Source: Persephonella marina EX-H1
Lineage (GTDB): Bacteria > Aquificota > Aquificia > Aquificales > Hydrogenothermaceae
Reading direction: 5' to 3'
DNA: 64,000 bases
NCBI RefSeq assembly: GCF_000021565.1
Contig: NC_012440.1
Coordinates: 1,690,210 to 1,754,209 of the forward strand
Position 1 is the first letter of the stretch. The number at the start of each line of letters is the position of its first letter. Below the pieces are notes generated by a model. It saw only the letters and a program-made list of their open reading frames with translations, did no database searches and was not told the DNA's origin. This document shows, one piece after another, positions 27,725 through 35,531 of this stretch. A program made the position numbers and the translations under genes.

Positions 27725-28983
27725 TATGCATTTTCCTCTTGCCAGTTATTCTCCGGATTGTAATCTGTGTCTTCTGCTTCACTTTCAACCAGTTGTGGTA
27801 GATAATCCTCAATAATTGCTTTAGCTTGCTGCTCGTTAATTATTCCTGCTGCTACAAGTTTTGAAATACTATCAACTACATCTTTAAGGTCTTTTTTGTA
27901 AGGCTCAGGGAATTCCACTTCTGTTTCGTAGGTATTGAATTTATAGCCTTCATGCAACTCTAAAAGCTTAAGTATAATCCTGTTTGCATCCTGAAGAGCC
28001 TGTTTCCATATAAGCTGTCTTCTTTTTGTTTTTCTGATTATTGGGTGCATTTGTTCTTTTACTGAAGCAAGAGAGGAAGGAGTATGAGCTCCTAAAAGGA
28101 ACTCTGGGGTTTCAGATAATATGACAATGTTATAGAAAAGTATTTCAAGGAAGTCTTTTAATTCTCCGAATGGTCTGGAACTTTCTAAGAATTTAGCTTC
28201 ACTATCTTCGGGAAGAAGTAATGCTTTATTCATATCCCAGTTTTTTATCTGTTTTTCAGCTGCTTCTGTATCTCTTGTGATGATAACTGGGGTTGGTGTT
28301 CCGTGATATTTAAGGTTTTTTCTTGCAGCTTCTATTGTATCGCTGTAAGCCTTGATGGCTTTTATGGTGGCTTCTGTTATATCCCCAGTTCCATATAATT
28401 CCCCTGCAAATCTATCATAGGCAATATGGATAAGAGGAATTTCTTTTAACTTGTTTTCTACTCTTTTTACTAATCTATCATCTTTGTATGTTTCTATAGA
28501 TGCAGAGGTTAATCTTGTTGTAATTTTTGTCTGGCTAACGCCTTGTAAGTCTGGGTTGATTATATGGGTAATAAGAGCTTCTCTGTAGTCTCTTATGTCT
28601 TCAGGATTTGGGATTATGGAAACTTTACCGGGGAAGACAGTCATTATATCAATACCGTTCTTGTATCCTATAAACAGGTAAGCATTTCCAAAAAGTGAAG
28701 CATCTCTACCAGCAGATTGAACCTCTTCCAGGTTGTTGTTCCAGATTTTTTGGAGAATACTTTGAGCCTCTGGATCTTCACATTTTATAGAAAAACCATC
28801 TGCAAAAATGAAAGATGCTGATATATTTGTTATAGCTTTTACAAAAAACTCTTCTCTGTAATACTGTTTTAGTTTTTCAGGGTCAAGCTGGGAGTAATCA
28901 TCTTCAGCTATTTTACTCCAAAGAGAATCAATCAGAGCTGGTACTTTTCTTAATGGAGTCTTAAATATATCAAAAAATCCCAT
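27724..28983 (-). CDS. Portal protein
   Basis: 419 residues. SFIFADGFSIKCEDPEAQSIL, GRDASLFGNAYLFIG and the helical region SETPEFLLGAHTPSSLASVKEQ are characteristic of the SPP1/HK97-type portal superfamily, which forms the dodecameric ring at the capsid vertex. The acidic C-terminus (ESEAEDTDYNPEN) is typical. First gene after a late promoter element at 29039-29056, with AAAAGGTG before the ATG. Confidence 0.85.
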   Translation of the reverse strand: MGFFDIFKTPLRKVPALIDSLWSKIAEDDYSQLDPEKLKQYYREEFFVKAITNISASFIFADGFSIKCEDPEAQSILQKIWNNNLEEVQSAGRDASLFGNAYLFIGYKNGIDIMTVFPGKVSIIPNPEDIRDYREALITHIINPDLQGVSQTKITTRLTSASIETYKDDRLVKRVENKLKEIPLIHIAYDRFAGELYGTGDITEATIKAIKAYSDTIEAARKNLKYHGTPTPVIITRDTEAAEKQIKNWDMNKALLLPEDSEAKFLESSRPFGELKDFLEILFYNIVILSETPEFLLGAHTPSSLASVKEQMHPIIRKTKRRQLIWKQALQDANRIILKLLELHEGYKFNTYETEVEFPEPYKKDLKDVVDSISKLVAAGIINEQQAKAIIEDYLPQLVESEAEDTDYNPENNWQEENA

Positions 28984-29003
28984 AGTTCACCTTTTGGAAA
29001 ATA

Positions 29004-29056
29004 CTTTGATAAAAGATTAATTCTGGTGTAAAAGAATTGTTAGGACAGGTTGGACA
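29004..29056 (-). promoter_or_regulatory. Late promoter element, copy 1 (portal unit)
   Basis: The element TGTCCAACCTGTCCTAAC occupies 29039-29056 on the minus strand; 26 bases later comes TTATCAAAG (29004-29012), then the portal RBS and ATG. Spacing is identical to copies 2, 3 and 6. Confidence 0.75.
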
Positions 29057-29108
29057 AGGAATGTCTATTAGTTTATATTTAAAATAAACTGTAAAAGAGG
29101 TATAGTTA

Positions 29109-29489
29109 ATGAATATTTATGATAAAAAATACATAAAAGATTACATTAAAGAACAGTTAAGAAGTTTTTACGAAAAACATGGATGGAAACATCTGGAAGT
29201 TTTTTTGGAAATTAATGTGGTTAGATATAAAGGATTTAGAGTAAGCGTTAAATTTATGGATGATAGAGGGGAAATAAAATACATTGAGCGATTTTTACCT
29301 GAATTTGAATTAGAAAGGGTTTTTTCAAAAGATATTGCTATAACAATGTTTATGGATTCAATAGTTTCTTATGTTATTAATGAATATGGAAGAATACATC
29401 CTGAAGGAATATATGTGAGACAAATTATAAATGAGCCGATTAAACCTGAAGATATGTCCTCAGATATCCTTAAGTTTTTCATAAAGTAA
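29109..29489 (+). CDS. Unknown phage protein inserted on the opposite strand (126 aa)
   Basis: 126 residues, charged and soluble, with a strand-rich middle (VVRYKGFRVSVKFMDDRGE). It is the only plus-strand gene within the left virion arm and sits between two late units. AGAGGT precedes the ATG, and an AT-rich stretch with TTTAAAAT could be its -10 region. Its end overlaps the convergent 92-aa gene by 30 bp. The position and orientation suit a moron (a gene expressed independently of lytic growth). No family recognised. Confidence 0.6.
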   Translation: MNIYDKKYIKDYIKEQLRSFYEKHGWKHLEVFLEINVVRYKGFRVSVKFMDDRGEIKYIERFLPEFELERVFSKDIAITMFMDSIVSYVINEYGRIHPEGIYVRQIINEPIKPEDMSSDILKFFIK

Positions 29490-29738
29490 AGGTGCATTAT
29501 CTTCTGCGAATCCGAGTATAAACTCATAGACTCCTGGTTCTGTTATTGTTTCTTTATGCTTTTGAAGGATTTTCTCAACAAAGTTTTCTAATTCAGTATC
29601 TCCAGTTCTTAAAGCTCTTTCCATATCATAAATATCTACTCCAACAAATTCGTCAATATCTATATCCTGCTTATAAATAAACTCTAAAGCATCTTTAATC
29701 TGCTTTACTTCTTTATCTTTTACCTTCACCATCACCAA
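29460..29738 (-). CDS. Small acidic phage protein, unknown (92 aa)
   Basis: 92 residues, helical and acidic, last gene of the capsid unit. It overlaps the MuF-like gene end by 26 bp, so translation is probably coupled. The MuF partner carries a toxin-like C-terminus. A small acidic protein directly behind it could be an immunity protein, which is inference from position only. Confidence 0.6.
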   Translation of the reverse strand: MVMVKVKDKEVKQIKDALEFIYKQDIDIDEFVGVDIYDMERALRTGDTELENFVEKILQKHKETITEPGVYEFILGFAEDNAPLLYEKLKDI

Positions 29739-31059
29739 GTTCCATAAAAGTTTTATTTCCTTTGTGTTTTTCTAAACGTATTTTTAACTGCTGTATATAA
29801 TTTACAACTCTTTCTTTATTGGTGCTACCTTTTTCCTTGTCAACTTTGAAAAATGTTCTAATTTTCAGTGTATCTTTATCTATTATAGCTATAGTTCCAG
29901 TTTTATATTTTGTGAACATATACTTCCCTGTATCTTTATTTCCAACATCATCAAGATAGTAAACACGATTTGGATTTTCTAAAGTTTCTTTTAGAACTTT
30001 ATCAAACTTTTCTTTGTAGTAAGCTTTTCTGTCTTCTCTTAAATTTTTCCATGATACTCCAAAAAGATTTGGAATGTGTTTTTCTAATTTTTCTTCTTCG
30101 GTTTGCTTTTTTACCCAGCTTGGAATTTTATCCTTCCTCACATCTTTCAAAATTTTCCTTGTGTTTTTGATATGCCTTTTCTTCTCTTTTGAAAACTGTA
30201 TCTCTTTTTCTGAAACAATAGGTTTTTTCCCTATCTGGGCTGGAGATATTGCACATGTGCAGTTTGGGTGTAGTGGTATATCTCCTCCTACATCAGCTTC
30301 GTATATAATCCCACATCGCGCTTGACATTTAGGGCAGGGGGTTTTACCACATAGCCACTTAACTTTGTTTATTCCCATTTTTTTGTAGTAATGCAAAGAT
30401 CCATGAGTGTAGGCTCTTGCTGTTTCTGTTCTTGCAATTATTAAAGCTCTATCGTAAACATCTCTGAATACTTCATTTGAAGGAAGTGGTGTTTTGGCAA
30501 TCCTTCTTGCGATTTTATAAACAGACTCTCCCTGAAGCATGCCAAAAGATACCTGTTTTTTTATCTTATTGATTAGGTCTTTAGAAAGATTATCAGAAAA
30601 AACCATTGAATAGGCTGTCAAAAAACTAACTGCCTCTTTTGGAACTAAGAAAAAGCTTTCTTTTATCTGCAGATCCTTGACTGATTGTTTGAAAACTTCC
30701 TTAAATGTTTCTTTTATCTGGGGTATATCTTTTTCTTCTGCCTTTTCTACTATTTCTTGAAATGCTTCTTTTAAACTCTGTGAAACTTCCTGCAGACTCT
30801 CTTCTGCAATTTTTTTCATTAAATGCTGGGACGGTTTTTCAAGAGTGTTCTGGATATCTTTTTCTATTTCTTTTAACAGATTTTGCAGTCTCCAGTTTTG
30901 ATATGGTGTTTCTTCCTGATTTAGGAGCTTTTGTGAAATTTCTTTTTGAGCTTCTTCAAGAAGTTTTACATACTCTCTGGCATATTGATTACCGCTTCTT
31001 AGTAATTTTTTCTTTGCTTCTTTTGCTTTCTTCTGGATTATATTTTGTATGTTAGCCAT
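29713..31059 (-). CDS. MuF/SPP1 gp7-like minor head protein with toxin-like C-terminus
   Basis: 448 residues. A long coiled N-terminus is followed at about 200-285 by the phage Mu F head-morphogenesis motif: ARTETARAYTHGSLHYY, then CGKTPCPKCQARCGII and HPNCTC, probably zinc-binding. After residue 330 a separate domain (KETLENPNRVYYLDDVG, TGKYMFTKYKTGTIAIID, KIRTFFKV) resembles the barnase/EndoU/colicin-type nuclease domains often fused to MuF. It is packaged in the head, and the extra domain could enter the host with DNA. The toxin call is from memory of the pattern. Confidence 0.75.
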   Translation of the reverse strand: MANIQNIIQKKAKEAKKKLLRSGNQYAREYVKLLEEAQKEISQKLLNQEETPYQNWRLQNLLKEIEKDIQNTLEKPSQHLMKKIAEESLQEVSQSLKEAFQEIVEKAEEKDIPQIKETFKEVFKQSVKDLQIKESFFLVPKEAVSFLTAYSMVFSDNLSKDLINKIKKQVSFGMLQGESVYKIARRIAKTPLPSNEVFRDVYDRALIIARTETARAYTHGSLHYYKKMGINKVKWLCGKTPCPKCQARCGIIYEADVGGDIPLHPNCTCAISPAQIGKKPIVSEKEIQFSKEKKRHIKNTRKILKDVRKDKIPSWVKKQTEEEKLEKHIPNLFGVSWKNLREDRKAYYKEKFDKVLKETLENPNRVYYLDDVGNKDTGKYMFTKYKTGTIAIIDKDTLKIRTFFKVDKEKGSTNKERVVNYIQQLKIRLEKHKGNKTFMELGDGEGKR

Positions 31060-31363
31060 AATACACTTTCAGGTAAGTTTTGATTGCAACCTTTTCAGTT
31101 CCTACATAGTAGTCTTCAAGCTTAATAGCTATATACTGCTGATTTAGAACTGTGATTATATCTCCAGCATTAATGCCAGCATCAAAGGGAAGATAGGTAA
31201 CGGCGTCATATTCTTCTGAAAATCCAAATTCATCTGTGTTTGTGGATGTTATTTTTGAGGTGAAATAGCCATTTACTATACTCTGGTCGGAAAGAGTTAT
31301 AGGAACCTTTGGAAAAGGAAGGCTGTCAAATATTTTTCTAAACAGGTCTGGTTTTAATCCCAT
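31052..31363 (-). CDS. Putative head-completion/connector protein (103 aa)
   Basis: 103 residues, mainly beta. TSTNTDEFGFSEEYDAVTYLPFDAGINAGDIITVLNQQ... reads like a small head-tail connector or neck protein. It overlaps the MuF start by 8 bp and the next connector by 10 bp, lying between capsid and MuF as neck genes usually do. Identification is by position. Confidence 0.5.
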   Translation of the reverse strand: MGLKPDLFRKIFDSLPFPKVPITLSDQSIVNGYFTSKITSTNTDEFGFSEEYDAVTYLPFDAGINAGDIITVLNQQYIAIKLEDYYVGTEKVAIKTYLKVYYG

Positions 31364-31677
31364 TTTGGTTCCTCTTCAGGAAGGGGAACTATTTTCACTG
31401 TAGAGCCTGTTTCTTTTTTTAGCTTCTCTTTATAATCTGCAAGAAGCGTCTTTAAGGCTTCTAATCTGCTGTTACCCTCTACTTTAAGGTCTCCTATGGA
31501 AGCTGATTGAATAGCAGAGATTTCTATTTTTATCAGCTCAATAACAAGTTTATAAAGGGCTATCTTTTCTGAAGGCTCATTTAAAAACTCATCTGCAAGT
31601 GTTTCAGTTGTGGTCTGGTCTGCAAAAGGAAGTCTAACTAATGCTTTCTGGACAAGAGATGTTTTATCAATAGCCAT
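31354..31677 (-). CDS. Putative head-tail adaptor protein (107 aa)
   Basis: Mostly helical; the start used is ATG GCT (MAIDKTSLVQKALVRLPF) with GAGGT five bases ahead, rather than the TTG four codons upstream. It follows the capsid gene, where gp6-like DNA-packaging adaptors are found. The C-terminus is proline-rich and acidic (PLPEEEPKWD). Assignment rests on size, helices and position. Confidence 0.5.
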   Translation of the reverse strand: MAIDKTSLVQKALVRLPFADQTTTETLADEFLNEPSEKIALYKLVIELIKIEISAIQSASIGDLKVEGNSRLEALKTLLADYKEKLKKETGSTVKIVPLPEEEPKWD

Positions 31678-31713
31678 AGGAAACCTCAAAGAAGAGGGCA
31701 GGAGCCCTCAGAA

Positions 31714-32679
31714 TTAGAGAGTAATTCTTATTCCGTATTTATTAGAAAGGACAACACCGTTATATCTCTCTGTATAAGCAAGAAGTATTTCTTGAGATGT
31801 TATGTCAAAGTCTCTATCTACCTGCAGGCTCTGTCTGTGCTGGTAGTACTGGTCTTTTTTCGGAATTACAAGGTCAACTGGTCCTGTAGGGTCATAGTGA
31901 ACTGTATCTATTATGTCAAAATCAAAAGTAAGCCTTTCTCCTCTCTGTCCTGCTACAGTGGAATCTTTTTTAGCCTGAATAAGTTCTGCTGCTACTTCAA
32001 CAGGTGCTATAACAACAGGTTTTCTGATGCTGTCTTTTTTGAGTTTTCTTAGGAGTTTAGCCCAGGCAGTGTTAAGTGTTTTTATCCAGGATGTTGCATA
32101 AGCTACAGTGTCGTAATTTGTTTTCTTTATAAGACCATACATGGCAGCAGCTTTATCAACCACAGCCTGTTCTTTCGCTTTTCTTGTTGCATCCTCTATT
32201 TTCCACCATTTATTATCTTCAAACCAGACCTTTAAAAGAGCTATTCCAGCAGCATAAGTAACATTTCTTACTGTAACTGTCTTTCCAGATGCCATGTGTG
32301 TAAACTTTACTCTCGCACCGGGTTTCAATTCTTCAAAAGTAATTGATTGTTCTCCTGATTCGTATGTTTCAGATTCAGATGTGGACTGAATGGTGTTGAA
32401 TATTCTCATCCATCTATCGTCATACTCTGGGACCACATCTTCATCAACTTTAACGACAACAGGTTTGGGTGGCTTCATTGCTTCTGGTGGATATTGGGTG
32501 GCAGCCTGAAGTTTTTGCTGCAGGTATTTTATACCTTGCTCTCTTGGAATAGGAAGACCATCAGGACCATAAAGACCAGCCTTCATATAGCTATCTACAG
32601 ATTCAATAAATTTTGCCTGTAGTTTTTTATCAGCAAGAATAACTGCAGCCTGTATTTCTCCATTTACTATGATTCCCAT
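31714..32679 (-). CDS. Putative major capsid protein
   Basis: 321 residues. It lies directly after the protease/scaffold and cement protein genes and before the connectors, the standard site of the major capsid gene. It has a helical N-terminus, a long mixed alpha/beta body (APVEVAAELIQAKKDS, FDFDIIDTVHYDPTGPVDLVI) and an extended C-terminus; this fits an HK97-fold shell protein, with no sequence motif that proves it. An AGGAGG site precedes the ATG. Confidence 0.65.
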   Translation of the reverse strand: MGIIVNGEIQAAVILADKKLQAKFIESVDSYMKAGLYGPDGLPIPREQGIKYLQQKLQAATQYPPEAMKPPKPVVVKVDEDVVPEYDDRWMRIFNTIQSTSESETYESGEQSITFEELKPGARVKFTHMASGKTVTVRNVTYAAGIALLKVWFEDNKWWKIEDATRKAKEQAVVDKAAAMYGLIKKTNYDTVAYATSWIKTLNTAWAKLLRKLKKDSIRKPVVIAPVEVAAELIQAKKDSTVAGQRGERLTFDFDIIDTVHYDPTGPVDLVIPKKDQYYQHRQSLQVDRDFDITSQEILLAYTERYNGVVLSNKYGIRITL

Positions 32680-32696
32680 TTTTTATTTAACCTCCT

Positions 32697-33041
32697 TTAA
32701 TAAAGTTCTGGCATAAGTGTTACTAAAACTTTAGTTTCACCTGCTGCTTTGCCAGCGAAAGCTTTCCCTATTTTGGGGTTAGTGGTATCAGCAGAATCGT
32801 AAGGTTTTACACCACCATTTCCATCGTATTGGAGCAAGTCCCCTGATGCTATTGCAACAGTAGGATCTGCTACAGGAAGTTCAAAAACACCTCTTGTCAT
32901 AATTATTCCTTCCTGCCCTGCAGGTATATCTGTATAAGCAACCCCAACCCAATTTCCAATCTTCACAAGAGAATTCGCAGTTATATCAGAAGTTCCTGTG
33001 TTTTTAACTAAAACCCTGTCATCTCTTTCATACTTAAGCAT
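32697..33041 (-). CDS. DUF2190-type capsid cement protein
   Basis: 114 residues, all beta with DRVLVKNTGTSDITANSLVKIG, ITVGVFELP-like turns and GDLLQYDGNGGVKPY. This is the DUF2190 pattern, small decoration proteins encoded beside capsid genes (including Mu-like phages). It would stabilise the shell, which suits a thermophile phage. It starts 15 bp after the protease/scaffold gene. Confidence 0.7.
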   Translation of the reverse strand: MLKYERDDRVLVKNTGTSDITANSLVKIGNWVGVAYTDIPAGQEGIIMTRGVFELPVADPTVAIASGDLLQYDGNGGVKPYDSADTTNPKIGKAFAGKAAGETKVLVTLMPELY

Positions 33042-33055
33042 TTTCTAAGACCTCC

Positions 33056-33934
33056 TTAATACTTGATAAATGGATTATCTTCTGTTTGTGTGTTGTCATT
33101 TGGATTTGGAATAGTAAATCCAGCCTGCATTTTTGGAAGTTTTTCTTTAAATGCAGCAGTAAGCTTGTCAATTTCCTCTTTTGTTTTTGCTACTTCAAGG
33201 CTTGCTTTAAGCAGATCTCTAACTGTGTCTGGAACTTCAGAGAGTTTTTCTGTTCTGTATGCCTGAATCTCTGCTTCTTGTTTTTCAGCCTGGAGTTTTT
33301 GAATTTCTTTTTCCTTTTCCTCAAGACTTGCTTTGAGAGTTTGGATCTGCTCATCTTTTGACTTTAGCTGGGACTCAAGCTCTGTGTTTTTTGCAAGTAG
33401 TTTTTTGATTTCTTCTTGCATATCTAAATCCTCCTTAGATTTTTTTGCATCTAATCTTCTGTTATTTGGCTCTGCTCCGGCTAAAACCAGAGAAAGTTCA
33501 ATAGGTTCAAATTCATTGATTGTTACTACTCCTGTAGCTTCATCTACCGTGTAGTTTGTGATATAACCACCGATGGAAACTTCTTTGATAGGAGTAGGTT
33601 TCATTTTTGCCAATGCGACAATTTTTTCTTCTGCTTTAGGAATTCTTACATAAGCTATCAGCTCACCATTCACTACTTCAGTACTGGCAACAACACCTAC
33701 AATGTGAAATACACTTTCTCTATGATCAGCAAGGAGAGGTTTACCTTTTAGTTTTTCAGCTGTGAGATTTACGGCTTCTGAGGTAAAGGTTGCATCTGTT
33801 GGTTCATAGTTTATAAGTGGTCTAAATACAGTGTTTTCGGAAAGTGCCACAAATGGAATTTCAATATATTCGTCTGTTTCCTTTAGCTTATATTTCTGAT
33901 TAGTTTTTGCCGTAAGTTTCAGGTTCTTACTCAT
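33056..33934 (-). CDS. Prohead protease fused to scaffold
   Basis: 292 residues. The N-terminal half is a HK97/U35-type serine protease with likely His71 (LADHRES) and Ser120 (KEVSIGGY), plus PIELSLVLAGAEPNNRRL. From about 165 to 230 there is an uninterrupted coiled coil that would serve as internal scaffold, and the C-terminus is a short flexible tail. Such fusions cut themselves out during capsid maturation. First gene behind late element copy 2, with AAAGGTG before the ATG. Confidence 0.75.
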   Translation of the reverse strand: MSKNLKLTAKTNQKYKLKETDEYIEIPFVALSENTVFRPLINYEPTDATFTSEAVNLTAEKLKGKPLLADHRESVFHIVGVVASTEVVNGELIAYVRIPKAEEKIVALAKMKPTPIKEVSIGGYITNYTVDEATGVVTINEFEPIELSLVLAGAEPNNRRLDAKKSKEDLDMQEEIKKLLAKNTELESQLKSKDEQIQTLKASLEEKEKEIQKLQAEKQEAEIQAYRTEKLSEVPDTVRDLLKASLEVAKTKEEIDKLTAAFKEKLPKMQAGFTIPNPNDNTQTEDNPFIKY

Positions 33935-33951
33935 TACTCACCTTTCAAGAG

Positions 33952-34004
33952 TTTTGATAAAAAAATAGAACGGGAAGATAGAAAAAGTTAGGACAGGTTG
34001 GACA
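33952..34004 (-). promoter_or_regulatory. Late promoter element, copy 2 (capsid unit)
   Basis: Element at 33987-34004 on the minus strand, 26 bases, then TTATCAAAA (33952-33960), RBS and the protease ATG. It overlaps the last codons of the preceding gene: its TAA is that gene's stop. Confidence 0.8.
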
Positions 34005-34713
34005 GATAAAGTGTTGTAGTCAGTTTTTTATCCTCATATGTATGAATAACTGTTTCTACAAGATATTTGTTTGCAAGTATATCTACAATGTGAAGAGGGT
34101 ATATATCAAAAAGAGGTTTTGTCAGGTAAAGTTCCATGTGGTCTTTTTTAGGTATCGCTAATTTTATTAAATCAGTTGTTATTTCTGCTTTATAGTCCTT
34201 ATGAAACTTATCTTCATTTATATCGTGAAAATGAAGAACCCCATCCATATCAAAAAACCAGATAAAGTTTTTAAGATTCCATGTTTTTTGAACTCTTCTC
34301 AGTGCTGTATCTATTGATTCATTCCATATAGGAAAATGATGTTTCTGAATAAATGATTTTTCTGTGAATGCTACTTCGTACTTTACGATAGAGTTTATTA
34401 TTTCTTTAGGAGTAGTTTTATTGAAGGATTTTGTGATTCTTTCATTTACCAGCTTTATATATTCATCTTTTGCTTTTATAAATATAATTCTCTTGTTTGA
34501 AATATCTGTAACATAACCTTTAAAGACCGGATAAAGTTCTTTGTATCCAAGATAAAGTTCTACCCTGTCATCTAATTTTGCTTCAATTTTGGAAACTTTA
34601 AGTTGACAATGCTGAGTATGGAATCTTGCGGACTGGAAGACTTTAAATTCCAAAAGATTTTGAGTTTCCTCTTCGTCTCCAATAATAAGTTTAAAGTTGG
34701 CTTTGTATATCAT
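33988..34713 (-). CDS. Putative baseplate hub protein (late control D-like)
   Basis: 241 residues, strand-rich. ARFHTQHCQLKVSK, KGYVTDISNKRIIFIKAKDEY and TPKEIINSIVKY are like the hub proteins of contractile tails (P2 gpD / T4 gp27 type), which bind the spike. Its ATG overlaps the stop of the frameshifted chaperone extension, a typical tail-operon arrangement. The last residues SNLS are encoded by the late promoter element of the next unit. The family call is tentative. Confidence 0.5.
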   Translation of the reverse strand: MIYKANFKLIIGDEEETQNLLEFKVFQSARFHTQHCQLKVSKIEAKLDDRVELYLGYKELYPVFKGYVTDISNKRIIFIKAKDEYIKLVNERITKSFNKTTPKEIINSIVKYEVAFTEKSFIQKHHFPIWNESIDTALRRVQKTWNLKNFIWFFDMDGVLHFHDINEDKFHKDYKAEITTDLIKLAIPKKDHMELYLTKPLFDIYPLHIVDILANKYLVETVIHTYEDKKLTTTLYLSNLS

Positions 34714-34880
34714 TCTTCAACCTGTGGAAATTCTTTTTTGTAAAGGAAGAGAGCCATACCTCCCAGCTCTCTAAACTCTTCAAAAGAGGATGGCTTTCTA
34801 TGGAAGTATTTCATTATCAATGTTTCAATAAATAGAAGACCGTCATTTTCTATTTCTGTTGCAAACTTTCTGACTTTTTT
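34710..34880 (-). CDS. -1 frameshift extension of the tail assembly chaperone
   Basis: At 34874-34880 the minus strand reads A AAA AAG in the correct phase (codons ATA AAA AAG) for a -1 slip near the end of the 185-aa gene. After slipping, 54 further codons stay open (VRKFATEIENDGLLFIETL...), ending in TGA that overlaps the ATG of the hub gene. The joined product would be about 232 residues. Tailed phages commonly make two tail chaperones this way (lambda G/GT; the corresponding Mu gene). Confidence 0.7.
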   Translation of the reverse strand, partial: KKVRKFATEIENDGLLFIETLIMKYFHRKPSSFEEFRELGGMALFLYKKEFPQVEE

Positions 34881-35407
34881 ATTTCTGCTTTCACCTCATC
34901 CTCAATTGTTTTAACAAGTACAGGGAATATTCTGATAGCAATAAGAGGAAAACTTTCCAGAACATTTTTCATCTTTTGAGATTCCTCTACCGAGTCAATA
35001 ATAGCTTCTTTCATTTTTTCTACCAGTTTTATTCCTCTGGCATTCTTGAGCATTTCTTTTGTCTTTTCATAGTTAAAGCTTTTTAGTGTAAATTCTTCAA
35101 ACATCTCTATTTCAAGTTCAGGGTCATAAACAGGAACATAAAGTTTTTCATCTTCTATATAAGGATCTTCTTCTGTTAGACCTAAATGCTGACCTATTAT
35201 TACAGCAACTCTATCCCTAACAAGTTCTGGAGAGTCTTTTAGTTTTGTTCTGTCTCGTGGGTCAACAGCTGAAAAAACAAGAACCTTTGATGCTTTTTCT
35301 GTCTTTCCTTTTCTATTGAGTTCTATAAATGCGTTAATGTCTTTTTCTGAAGGTGTAGAAAATCTAAAGGTGAAAGTTTGTCCTTGATACTGGATATCAA
35401 GCTCCAT
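34850..35407 (-). CDS. Tail assembly chaperone (short form)
   Basis: 185 residues, N-terminal beta (IQYQGQTFTFRFSTPSEKDI) and helical C-terminus. First gene behind late element copy 3. A slippery heptamer eight codons before its stop and an open -1 frame downstream identify it as the short product of a chaperone pair that guides the tape measure during tail assembly. The tape measure itself is in a separate unit more than 7 kb away. Confidence 0.65.
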   Translation of the reverse strand: MELDIQYQGQTFTFRFSTPSEKDINAFIELNRKGKTEKASKVLVFSAVDPRDRTKLKDSPELVRDRVAVIIGQHLGLTEEDPYIEDEKLYVPVYDPELEIEMFEEFTLKSFNYEKTKEMLKNARGIKLVEKMKEAIIDSVEESQKMKNVLESFPLIAIRIFPVLVKTIEDEVKAEIKKSESLQQK

Positions 35408-35427
35408 GTTTTTACCTCACTGATTTG

Positions 35428-35480
35428 TTTTGATAACAAGATAACCTTTAGGGATGATCTATGTTAGGACAGGTTGGACA
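35428..35480 (-). promoter_or_regulatory. Late promoter element, copy 3 (tail chaperone unit)
   Basis: Element at 35463-35480 on the minus strand, 26 bases, then TTATCAAAA (35428-35436) and the chaperone ATG at 35407. It directly abuts the T tract of the early-operon terminator. Confidence 0.8.
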
Positions 35481-35504
35481 AAAAAGCCCCCTATTGCAGG
35501 GGGC
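35480..35504 (-). terminator. Early operon terminator
   Basis: On the minus strand GCCCCC and GGGGGC form a 6-bp stem around a 7-nt loop, followed by six T residues. It lies 28 bases after the stop of the annealing-protein candidate, the last early gene, and right before late element copy 3. Confidence 0.85.
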
Positions 35505-35531
35505 AAGGGGGGAGTTTAGGGGGAAGGGGGA

